35,521 nt of DNA from Collybiopsis luxurians FD-317 M1 (Eukaryota > Basidiomycota > Agaricomycetes > Agaricales > Omphalotaceae): the NCBI GenBank assembly GCA_000827265.1, contig KN834787.1:314279-349799 (forward strand), given 5' to 3'. The notes under the pieces were generated by a model that was not told the DNA's origin, searched no databases, and worked only from the letters and a program-made list of their open reading frames with translations. Position numbers and translations under genes: made by a program. This document shows, piece by piece, positions 21,801 through 32,300 of this stretch (within the stretch, counting starts at the first letter, position 1; the number at the start of each line of letters is the position of its first letter).

Positions 21801-23510
21801 AAGATCAGACTCATTAGAGAACTGGATCAATAAGCTTTTCCTAATATCTTGCTCTGGACGACTGGTGATGAGTGTGTGAAGCCCCTCGATATTGAGGCCA
21901 ATGAGCTTCTGCAAAAGGGGAAAGAGGTGTTCCTCCCTTGTAGCTTTTGGACATTCATCAAAGGCATCACAGACCAGGTAGACATTGGGTAAAATTTTCA
22001 GCATGCCTGTGAGGCATTCAAATAGAAGAGCATCATTAGGATGTTCAGGATGACTGCTGCAGTGGCCCTGATAGAATTGAGTCAAGTGACTATCAGCTTT
22101 TGGAGAACGAGATGCTAGTTGAGAGATTATAGAGGACAGAAGCCCATATACTGTTTGCTTGGCTGAGTCCCGGAAATCAAAATAGAAGAATGCCAATCCT
22201 GGCTCTTCTCTGAGTGCTTCAATAGCCGATGAGCTAAATGATATTCTATATCAGCTATTGCATGCAACAAATTGCTGGTCTGCTTACAATAGCACACTTT
22301 TTCCACTGCCAGCTAAAAAGAAAATAATGAGAAAAGCAAATTGAAAAAAAGCAGAACAGACGTTTTCCATAAATCCAGAGGATACTTTTTTTTGCTTGTT
22401 TCCACTGAGAAAACTTGGAATTGGCTTTAAAGAGCCATTCTCCAGTACCCTCTTGATGTGCCTTATAGATGGCATCATGATATTGGGAAACATTGGGGGA
22501 TGACAACCATTTCCTAATTTTCTCATCCACTTGAAATGTATAATGAGGTCACACTAGCGCAGGACCAAAAAGAAGGAACTCACTCTGCATTGTATCAATC
22601 TGGTCCACCTTTTTATGTATTTCTGCAATTCGAAGCAATTCCTCTTTTTTGGTTAGCTTATTCAGTTTTTGAAGTGCTTCTTGGACATCCTTGTTTCCAG
22701 ATAAGGTTCCCACATAATCCCCTGCAATATTAGGGTATACAAACTTATATATGGCCCCAGAATTATCTATACATACCAGCGCGTTTCCCCAACACTTTAA
22801 GATGTTTCCCAAGCAGACCCTTTGTTTTCTTAGGTTTGCTATCTTGATACTTCGTGAGAAAACCCATTACATAGAGAACTTGGACCAGCATCTGGATAGC
22901 TATGTCTTTCAATCCGGGGTTGGATCCAAGGTGCAAGTCAATGCGGCTGAGGGCACCCTCTAACTCCTGTGACAGATCTTCAAGTGTATCATACACTTCA
23001 GTTACACCCCTGGCTGCCTGTGCAAAAAGTCAGAACCTCTCAAACAGCTCTAGACTGAAGAAGAGAACACACTGCAAGCAGGACTCCTAAGGCAACAAAG
23101 ATAACCCGTCCTCCAGACACAGGCTAATATACTGTCAAAATACATCTTTATCTACCTGGAAAGTCACATACCGCGGCAGCCTCTGCAGCTGTATCTTTGA
23201 ACAGTTCAACAAGGTGCAAAAATGGCTTGAGCATATTTCGTATGCTCTTGCCCTTCTTCCGAAAAGCCTCGAGACCCTTTGATTGGGTTTCTAGAACGTG
23301 GACTACATCATCAATGGACCGGCAAGTAGCAAATTGCGCTATCTGATCTTGATTGAAATTGTGACCAGTTTGCTCTTTGTAGTCTACAAGCGCTCTCGCC
23401 CACAAGTTTTCGAAGCCACTTGTGGCAGGCGGGGCAGACGCAACAGTGGCGAGTGGTATAGACATTGCAGATCTAGCAAGTACAGCAGGTACGCTCGGTT
23501 GGTTAGACAT
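18869..23510 (-). CDS. NLR2: Goodbye-NACHT-ankyrin STAND receptor (interrupted by assembly gap)
   Basis: Paralogue of NLR1, with the same likely role as an intracellular recognition ATPase. Exons (minus): 23172-23510, 23073-23123, 22777-23017, 22584-22721, 22362-22529, 22288-22312, 21640-22233, 18869-21592; introns 47-55 nt. Exons 2, 4, 5, 6 and 7 have exactly the NLR1 lengths (51, 138, 168, 25, 594). Goodbye-type domain at ~33-145 (FENLWARALVDYKEQTG ... GVLLAAARGV), Walker A GKPGSGKS at 311-318, Walker B VYLVCDAFDE at ~405-414, LITSRPEQDI after it, then a winged-helix/linker region with FAHLSMKEYL. At least 16 ankyrin repeats are visible, ending AHFLQSHM and stop TAG. About 1,300 residues are known. 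The ankyrin frame changes across the N gap; this reflects the gap length, not a mutation (see findings). No other break is seen. Confidence 0.92.
18880..20800 (-). repeat. Ankyrin array of NLR2, three-repeat (297-nt) superunit
   Basis: Ankyrin repeats occur as a three-part superunit of 99 residues: type 1 (GATVNALAKGNWTPLHSAAR), type 2 (KATVNAPQEDQETPLYYAAA), type 3 (AAIDSPNIRNVTPLYIAAAN). The + strand anchor 'ccatgttt' occurs at 19757, 20054 and 20351, exactly 297 apart. Near-identity at silent sites shows recent tandem amplification or conversion. The last two repeats (18.88-19.07 kb) and the first three (20.5-20.8 kb) are more diverged, as is usual at array edges. Confidence 0.9.
19375..19756. 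other. Assembly gap (382 N) inside the ankyrin array
   Basis: Unknown bases within the near-identical superunit array of NLR2. From the repeat phase on both sides the true missing length should be 191 nt, or 191 plus multiples of 297. 382 fits neither and puts the two sides in different frames. Confidence 0.95.
22288..22312 (-). other. 25-nt microexon carrying the NLR2 P-loop
   Basis: Same length, phase and content as in NLR1: with one flanking base on each side it encodes PGSGKSVLF. Neighbouring introns are 49 nt (22313-22361) and 54 nt (22234-22287). Retention in both paralogues despite intron divergence argues that the microexon is real and old relative to the duplication. Confidence 0.9.
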
Positions 23511-26500
23511 GATGGCAGTTACAGTCGAAAGAGGTGTAAGGAGCTACGTAACCCTTATGTCGAATCAACGTCGGTTTCAACCTGAGGCCGAGTTGATTGA
23601 ATTTGACCGGAGTCGCCTTGGCCCTGTGGAGGTGCGAACAATTATTCTCTGACGTAAGTTCCGCGCCAGTCCCTTTCTCTTAACCGTTTACGTTTACCTT
23701 CCTCGTTTTCTATGGCTGGGCCACTGCACACCATGGCGCTCTTCTTGAAGCGCTTCTTTCCGTTGTCCATATAAGTATAGCAATTGGGTCTCCGCAAAAT
23801 TGTTGTAGTCGGCCAATGTCCGCGCTTTCAGCCAGCATCCTTTTCCGGAATTCTGCCTCTGCCTGTGCTGTGTGGTATTCCTCCCTCCACCAAAATCTGC
23901 TCTTTCGATAATCCGTTGATGCTCACTTTGTGCGATATCTCTGCTAGTAAGCATCCTCTCTATCCTCCAAGCCTTCCCTGTACAGCATGAGATCACGCAG
24001 ATTCTCTGCAGAGAAAGAGATGTATAGGTTGAAACTGTCGGGTGCGACCATCTCTCGACGCAAACGCTAAGAAAGGTTTCATGTCATCTCGTGGAACCGT
24101 GTTCATCCCCGCGCTCAGGCGTGTTATCATCCGCCACCAAACTATCGCTACGGTCGTTGTTACACTGTCCAAAGTATCCTTACCAAATTGCCGCTTGTCC
24201 TTCTGGGGAACAATTCCTTGCTTCTCCCTCTTCCTCTACGCCCATTCCGGCGAATTTCCTGCTCGCCTAACGTGTACCGGCTCAACCATAACCTCCACCT
24301 CCACCTGCCTCAAGTAATACGTGGACCATATATGCCATATATAGCCTAATTTCCATCCTGGTTGTTCGACTTCGCCGTTGCGGTATTACACCTCGAAAGC
24401 TCAGATACGGGAACCATACATCTCCTCCATCGATCAGGAGGCGCCTATATTCGTTTCGCAAGAGCAAGAGATACTTCAGTGTGGTCCGTGCGTGGCTATG
24501 CGATTGTCTGGGAATCATCAGTGTTCCAAAGCCAACGGGGGGACGAAGGCTGGGGTGTCAGTCGGAGAGGGATCGTAGGAGGAAGAGGTGCACTTCCACG
24601 TCCCCTCGCTATGTAACAATTTATTTCCTTGCTCATCATCATTTCCTTTCCCCAGATAATATGCCTTTCGGCGTAAACCAGGATAATCCTCAAATCCGCT
24701 ATGCCCTATGTAATGCTTATGCATGAGCGATCTTCTACATCGACGACATCGCCTGCTTATTTATCCTATTGATTAGATGCCCCGCCCCAATCTTTGCTTC
24801 TGAACCTGCGCATGCCCCATTGGAATGGAAAGCGACACATCCCGGCGGAGGTGGGAGGAATTGGCGTATCATTTTTGGCATAGTTGAATCAATGACGACA
24901 GTGATTTTTTCAATACCTCAGCTATACAGAGCACATACATACTTTTGTACGGTGTCGGTCATACCTATCTCTACCCGTGCTTGACGTTTTGTACATGTGC
25001 CGATCGTGAAAGGTCTAGTGTAAAATCTATACAGTAAATAAGAAAAATGGTAGCCTGCAAACGTCGCGCAAGAAAAGACGGAAAAGGAAGACTCGGCATA
25101 CGGAAGGAATTGCGAGTATCTGAGCACAAAGAGATAACGACTCTCAATACTTGACCGCGCAAATTTCCGCGTCGAACGCCGGCCAGGAAACAACAGGACT
25201 TTCTGGGTATTCGACCCTCAGCCCTATCAAGGCGCTGCGACATCCCCGTCATGCACCGATGCCTAATCAGAGGGGTGGTAGGTCCGCGACGCAGCAACAA
25301 CGACAAGTTAAGGCATAGAGACATATCCCATGTCCATTGAATGGGGATGAGGATGGAAGCTAGTGCAGTATACGCGAGGGCGGGTGGGAGAAGCAAAGAC
25401 GGCTCTGTTGCTGTGCGGCGCTGCCAGAGCGTTGAAAACTGTTCGAACGTCGGGGCTTCCTAGTTGAACTGGAAGAAGCATTACGTGAAGGGTAATCTGC
25501 ACAGGAAGGGTAGCGTGATGAAGAGACGTCGGACGATGGTAGCTTGCATCGTGCAACGGGCAGTCCGAAGACAGGAAAAGCCACCTTGTAGTCTATGCCA
25601 GGTTCTTCATCCTTTCCTTTCCCCAGATGTCTCTCCTTCCACGTTCGAGATCCGGGGCAAATTTGGCCCTTTCTCGAATGGTCTCTACTAACATCCCTCG
25701 ATGGCTCCACGAACTGCGTCGCTTTGGGGATGCGAGATCAAGACCCAGCGTAGAGACAGGAAGGTGCCGATGCTTGCCAAGGACTGAATATCCAAAGAGG
25801 GCTGCGGTTGCTGTTCGAGCTTGCTGGTAGTGCAGAATAGGAATACTTCCAAAAGATTTGCGCTTTAGATGCATTCGACATTTGGAGACGATACTGATAA
25901 GCACGAGACGGTCAGCTCGATACACACGATGTTTTTCAAAGTGACAGTGCGAGACTCTTGTATGTGACATCTAACGAAGAGGATCATTAGACAAAATCAC
26001 TCTTGTTTTTTTCAGAAGGATAAGGCTCACCCAAAATGACCTAGCTGGCTGTACGAATGGCCTTCTCCAGCCCTAGCACTGCGCGGATTTTCTATCCAAG
26101 ACCTGCGAAGAACCAGAGGCCATGTGTCCTTGATCATCTCCACGACAACGCTCTTGGTCGCCGTTCTGAAAATTCCAACGATTCCGCTCGACACTCCCTG
26201 GATGGTCTACCCTATCTAGGGTAGTGATTCACAGCTAGCTGCACCTTGCCCGAGTGTTAGGGGATAATATCGGGGTGTCTGAGAACAGGAGAAGGAAGAC
26301 CTGTAACAGGACGCTATACACAACCCAGGTAAGAGTGACGTGCTAGAGACACAGCTGAAGCTCGGAGACCATGGTGGAAAGCTCATGACGGTTGTCCCAA
26401 TATGCGAGAGGTTAGGAAGGGAGGGGGAGATATCTCCGTTGCTTCGCAAGTGCAACATAGTGTGACTGCCCCACTCGTACATCCGTAAGAAATAGTTCTG

Positions 26501-27150
26501 TAAATCCCGATGTGCAGCTGTTCAGAATGGAAATTTGGCTCTGCGTTCTTCTAATTCGCACATTAAAATAGGTGACTCCATTCTCGAAAGGACAGAGTGA
26601 GACCAGCATGAAGTTTCAGGCAGCCTGAGGATCATCAGATACGGCCACTCTACAATTTCAGAAAAAGAAACTTACTCAAATAACCTATCCGCGTGAATGA
26701 CCTCCCCAACTTTAAGAACCCTTTCTACCCAGGCTCCACCTCCTTCCCCGTCTCCTTCTCCGATGTTGGAAGTACCGCCTTCCTCAATGCTCATTGTTCC
26801 GAATTCTGAACAAGCTGCCTGTTGGGTCCCTCAATTCGTCCTTGAGTCGTGTAGATTCCAGGATTGACGGGGAACTGTGGACAAGGTCTCCGGCGTTGGA
26901 TGTACCGCCTTCCTCGTAGTTCCGAATTCTGAACGAGCTGCCTGTTGTGATGTAGGCTATTTAAGAGAGTCCAGTGCTCGATTCATCCCTGAGACTACGA
27001 CACAGTGTACATGCCGGAGATTGATGGGAAACCGGGGATGAGTTTGTGAGGGATGAAAGCAATAGTGGTGGTATAGACAGAAGCTGATGAATTCGGTGAC
27101 CTGGTAGTAGCAATGGTAAGCCCATAGGTGACGTCGCTTGCGACGCTGAA
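23511..27150. repeat. U2: duplicated upstream block of NLR2
   Basis: Upstream of NLR2 and homologous to U1, starting right at the NLR N-terminus ('gttacagtcgaaag', 23519 and 3581) and continuing past 'aacggggggacaaaggctgg'-type sequence (4190, 24535), the gtacatgtgccgatcgtgaa segment (24993, 4715) and 'gtctatgccaggttcttcat' (25591, 5385). Beyond about 26000 it matches U3 (lost from U1), and at 26830-26890 it again matches U1 (5926-5980). It contains the presumed NLR2 promoter. No intact gene was recognised. Confidence 0.75.
26762..26952. repeat. Local duplication inside U2
   Basis: About 60 bp ('taccgccttcctc' through 'agctgcctgttg') occur twice, at 26762-26825 and 26892-26952, flanking the segment shared with U1 5926-5980. 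This suggests a small tandem duplication or an element-like insertion at this point. Confidence 0.6.
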
Positions 27151-27747
27151 TGCTCCTACTTGTTTGCATTCACCATTTTCAGATTATCAACCTCCAGAAT
27201 AATCTGTATGCCCAACGTCCCAAATGTAAACTGGACGAGTTTCTCCTTGGCTGTATCATTGAAAGTCGAACGGAGCCCTGAAAATGAGAGGAAGGATGAA
27301 CGTTGAACGTTGAACATCTGATCGGAAGTGCAAAGTAGCCGGGCCGCCTTGCCGGATCGCTTTGCAGCGTTCATTGGTACCACCATCACCTGCCACCTGT
27401 GAAAGCGAAGTCAAGTCTACGATTTGGTTGCTAGTGTGGCCTTAGCTGAGGTCGCTCGTTCTAGCACTATCTTTGGCACACATTCTAGACAGTCTTCGTT
27501 TATTGCATGTTATCCCAGTTCACCAGGTCCTGACGTTACCCAGTCCTCGATAGGCACTCCTTATAGATCAATGTTCTGCTCATCCGCTGGGTTGGCGACG
27601 CGACGCACTACTGCATCTTCCACCGGCATCGCTTCCACTGGTGTCAGACCGATTCAATCGCGTACTGAACCTCGACTACGCATTCCCCTTCTCCTATTCC
27701 TCCTCCGACCATTGTCCATGACCAAACAACCTCCCATCAACGTATGA
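27151..27747. other. Region upstream of GH16, possible 5' exon sequence
   Basis: On the plus strand 27424-27747 is open and reads as a Ser/Thr/Pro-rich, probably disordered segment (for example GTPYRSMFCSSAG), which would suit the cytoplasmic tail of a membrane-anchored GH16 enzyme, but it is not in frame with the catalytic exons and no clean intron joins them. On the minus strand 27156-27389 holds a 77-codon frame of no recognised family. Promoter elements of GH16 would also lie here. Confidence 0.35.
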
Positions 27748-29366
27748 GCTCCCGATGGCTCGCTAGTCGCGAAACCCTGGCTCGAAGGTCCCCCCAAACG
27801 CCGTTCCTCAAATGGGTGTTTACTCGGAAGCGCATTTGGGGGTGAAGGTGCAGTGTTTGGACTTGGAGATGCCTTTTGGAGAGAGGTTAACGTGGATGGG
27901 CGTGGGTGCGGCTCTCATTTATTGTTGGTACATGGTGTGTTTTGTGTTTACTTACGCCTTGCGGTTTTATAGCAACGGCGAATTCGAGATGACCACTGGT
28001 TCATCGAACAACTCTTACATCAAGAATGGTATCTTGTATCTTGCGCCGACTTTGACATCGGAGGAAATTGGGTTAGATAACGTTCTCGGTACTGCTTTCC
28101 GTCTCCTCGCATGATTTACTAGTATACTTACGTTCATCCACCTAGGCAATAATGGTCCTTACACCTACAACATTACCGGCTGCACTTTTAATCAAACCGC
28201 TCCCAATGGTGGTTTCATTCTCGACCCGAACGGAAGTGGACGACAGGTAAGTAGGCTGTTTCGTTCTCTTGGAGCATAGCGGAATTCATACTTGTTCATC
28301 TGATTAGGTATTTGACTACGCAGGTTATTATGCGGCATGCTCTGCCATGAGCAATACTACCTCTGGCACGATTGTCAATCCCATACAAAGCGCGAGGATT
28401 TCGACAGTGATCAATGCTCAAAGCGGATCTGGGAATGGAAGTACGAAATATGGCAGATTAGAAATCAGAGCTAAGATGCCTACTGGGTGAGTTCTCCTTG
28501 CTCGTTAATCGTTGCACTCAACCCTGATCCGCTGTTTTCCAGCGATTGGATTTGGCCTGCCCTGTGGATGCATCCTGTCAACAACCCCTACGGAGCCTGG
28601 CCCAGATCGGGCGAGATCGATCTTGTCGAGTCCCGAGGAAACGGAATATCGTACACCGCACACGGAGCCAATTACGTCCAAGGTGCTCTCAACTGGGGTC
28701 CCACTCCCGAACTCAACAGTGTATCGAAATTCTACTCGTGGTGGTCTGACAAGCGCGTACCGTTCAGTCGAGATTTCCACACCTACGTTCTCGAGTGGAC
28801 CACGAGCTTTATCCGTATTTACGTCGATACGAGATTGCATACCCTGCTGGAGTATCAATTCAATGAGCCGTTCTTTGAAAAGGGAGATTACCCGGACACG
28901 ATTGTCAATGGGACGAATGGACAAGTCCAAACTTTGCAGGATCCTTGGGTTGACCCGGCTACGGGCCAGCCGAAAGAGAGTGCGAAGAATAGGTGGTCAG
29001 CTCCGTTCGATCAAGGTAAGAGGTTTTTCGGGGGATATCGTTCTTGATGCCTGTGCTGAACCATGTCGCCCTTTTTTTTTGAAATGCAGAATTCTATCTC
29101 ATAATGAATGTCGCTGTTGGAGGACTCAATGGGTGGTTCCCGGATGGACAAGGGAACAAGCCTTGGTTCAACGGAGGTCAAAGTGAGCCTCTTCTCATCG
29201 TTTCGCTTGGATCTTACTCTGACCTGATCTTTTTATTCCCCCAGACGCGATGCGGTCGTTTGCAAATGCCCAATCGCAGTGGTATCCCACTTGGCCCCAA
29301 AATCTGGACGACAGAGCGATGGCGGTTGACTATGTGAAAATGTGGCGGCATTGCGACGGAAATTGA
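27748..29366 (+). CDS. GH16 family beta-glucanase (5' end unresolved)
   Basis: Glycoside hydrolase family 16, retaining enzymes acting on beta-1,3/1,4- or 1,3/1,6-glucans; in basidiomycetes such enzymes are often linked to cell-wall remodelling. Exons: ?-27905, 27973-28088, 28146-28246, 28308-28486, 28543-29015, 29090-29182, 29245-29366; introns 56-74 nt, GT-AG, frame consistent. Catalytic motif GEIDLVE has nucleophile Glu at 28613, Asp at 28619 and acid/base Glu at 28628. Other family signatures: GEFEMTTGSSNNSYIKNG, DWIWPALWMHPVN, FHTYVLEWT, VGGLNGWFPDGQGNKPW, and C-terminal VDYVKMWRHC. The first exon is uncertain. Spliced at 27905 it gives FWREVNVDGRG before NGEFEMTT, as in related enzymes, but its frame is closed by TGA at 27745 with no ATG. 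The unspliced alternative starts at 27812 and contains a membrane-like segment. The core domain looks intact. Confidence 0.85.
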
Positions 29367-32300
29367 TTCTTTCTCGAGTTTGTCCATGGACTACTTCAAC
29401 TACATCTTTCTTAGTGCTTTTTTCTTCTGTTTTTATTGGTGCGCCTACGTGACATGCGCAGGCAGTTCTACAAAAAAAAAGTCATTCACTCGTTTGTATA
29501 TAGACTCTGCAGATACATTATTAGCTATTCATTGTCTTGTACTTGATATAATCATGTTGGGTTGGTGCATTGTGCACTCGCGATGCCGCCGAAATACTAC
29601 TAGGAGCGGACGCGTTCGCGAAGTGTCACAACACGTATAAGTCTATCTTGGTCATGGTGACTGACAAAGTAACTTGTCAGACTCAATCTTCGCTAAGTTG
29701 GCCTTATATTGAGTTGTTGAAGTCATTGGTTGAGCTGAAACATTGCCTTGCCTTGCATTTGTTGATATTCTTGATATGGTCAACATTGCTGCAGGTACTT
29801 ATGATGCCCAGTCTGACAATCTGTGACACAACATTTCATAGTAGCAAGGTTTCAGTCACTGAAAGGAGCAAAATTGGTCACATGTACTTTGGAGGGGATT
29901 CTTGCAGCAGAGGGCTCTTAGTTAATTGTATAAGAGGGGAAAAGGTGGAGGTGAGCTGGCTGGTGAGGTTTGTGAAGTGATATAGATAGTGGTATCAGGA
30001 TTTACAGGATGAGACCTCACTGATCCTGTGCCAGTATTTGGATTCACCTGCCACTTCTTCATGTAAAGATGTTAGATTGTTGTGAGCAGCTTCAGTGCTA
30101 TTGACTGGTAATAAAGGTCTATAAAATTCACATGGATTTCACCTCTGTAGAATTGTGCTAATAGCACTTCTTCTACAGTCGAACAGTTTCTCAGTCCCAG
30201 ATGACATGTATTGGTCATGTGCAAGATCTGCTGGAGGGTCTCAAACCCTAGTAGTGGATGCCTCCCTCATGGTGGGCTCCAAGATATTAAAAAAATTTGC
30301 AGTCCGCAGGGGATTAAACCTGAGTTATTTAGAGATATTCCAAGGTCTGAGAGATAGAAAGAGAAAGCTGAGAAGGAAGGATCAGCATATATTGTTGGAA
30401 ATTATAATAGATATCAGTATCAGTATGAGCATCATGACTATGATTATAATTAATTGACAATCTCATAGTAACTTGCATAGTTCTATTTACTGTATATAAG
30501 CTGTAGTTTATAGATGCTTCTGCATCCAATTGTCACTCTATATTTCACTATAATTTTGCTCACTCTTTTGCTCACCATGTAGAGGAAAAACAGAATTTAT
30601 GTGTTATTATCTCTATTTTTGATAAATATGATAAGCTCTGTTAATCCAGACCTGCTTAAAAGTTCATTTCCATGAAATTTTGGTTTAACCAATTTAACCA
30701 GCTTAACCAGGTTTAACTGCAAAAATATCACAGATATTTTATGGTGATACAACTCAATTTTATTTGGGTCTAAAAATCTAATATCTAATAATTTCTACCC
30801 TTATACTTAAAGAGAACTTAGGAACTTGGTACATTGTGCTCCAGTGCACTAAAACCCAAACTCAGTGTCAACTTTAAATGATTGTGCAGTCTTGGAATCA
30901 ACAGTGATTGGGACACATGATGATTTCTATTATGAAAAGTCAAAGCAGTGGATTCTCGTGAGTAAAGCATTAATATCTGATGAACTAATGATGTTGCTGA
31001 CAAAATGATGAACTTGTTGCCACATCAATATCTGATAAAATGATGATGCATGGAAAATCAGTGTTTGATGAACTAATGATGAAGTTCCCGAGATTGTTCC
31101 ATGATTTTTTCATGGTTTCTTGCAACTTTGAACAGCTGTTTCCTGATATGCTTGAGACATAAGATAGTTTGAATAATGATTACTGAGCATTACTTGTAGC
31201 ACCTGATAATTTGAACAACGCTTATTGAGCATTCTCACAAGTTCAGCTTGGCACATTTATTCTGCTGACTGAGCAAGAGAAACCAATTCAGTTGTTTCAT
31301 ACAGACATTGACCAATGGCAATATTTGCATTGTACCATTGTCTTGAGCCTGAACAGTATAAAAGAGAGACAGAATATGCATAGAAAGACAAGTACTGGTT
31401 GCCCCAAGACTGCCCTAAGCTATCAGCTAAAGCAGTGAAGGTGCAACTGTGTGTTTCTAGAAGAAGTCTTTAATAAAGACTGTAGAAAGAAAGAATAAGA
31501 AAGAAAGAACAGAACAGTACAGACAGAAAGAGACTTGCACTAGAAAGACAGAAAGCTTCAGTGTAAGTCAGTTCAGAAGTTTTGAAGTAAAGAAGTTAGA
31601 AAGTTGCATTACACCCGAGTTTTACAGAACTTGGGAAGCAAAATCTGTTAACCTTGTTATTATTTGCAATCTGTGTAATTGTATATTGAATTCTACTTTT
31701 GAAGACCCCCTTGAACTTGAGTGTTTGACATAAGAGTGTGTTGGTGTTGGTGTGTGTGTTTGTTGCATATTCACTTTTGCACTTAGCCCAGAGTCAGCAT
31801 ATCAGTGGTTAACCCTTTGTTAGGTAATTGTAGCTGTGTACTGCAAGTGTTTCACTCTTTAATTCAGCCTGACAAGGGTTTGATGCCATTTGTATGTTAA
31901 TCCTTGCTTTTATTTTGCTTTTATTGACTTCTGTATGTTTAACCAGTCAAAAAGAATTTCATTAGAATGGCTTAAATGGCTGGGCTGGATCAAGGCACTC
32001 AGGTAAATTTTAAACATTATTTCATTGGAATGAACAATACAAAGGAGGTGTTGCAACCATGCTCATGTTATTTTATGGTTGTGCATGGTCAGGTCACTGA
32101 CCCATGACCCAACCCAACCTGGCAGCATGGGTCGACCTGACTGGACCCAACCCAGCTTGAGGGTCAGTGAGGGTCAAGAGTCATGGTCAGCATTTCTCTG
32201 ATCCCTGACCCACAGGTATGAGAAGGGGCTGTTGTAAAGTTGGTACAGGCATCTGCTTTTCACCCCTATTCATTTTCTTTTACTCTACATCTTTCATATG

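Noticed and set aside
28505..29186. 224-aa plus and 141-aa minus frames in the GH16 region
   Set aside because: They overlap the GH16 catalytic exon in the wrong frame or on the wrong strand.
29980..30010. TGGTATCAGGA as a retrotransposon primer-binding site
   Set aside because: Only a partial match, with no LTR, polyprotein or second LTR around it.
31180..31880. Solo LTR
   Set aside because: A TATA-like and AATAAA-like pair is present, but no TG...CA ends, target duplication or second copy could be found.
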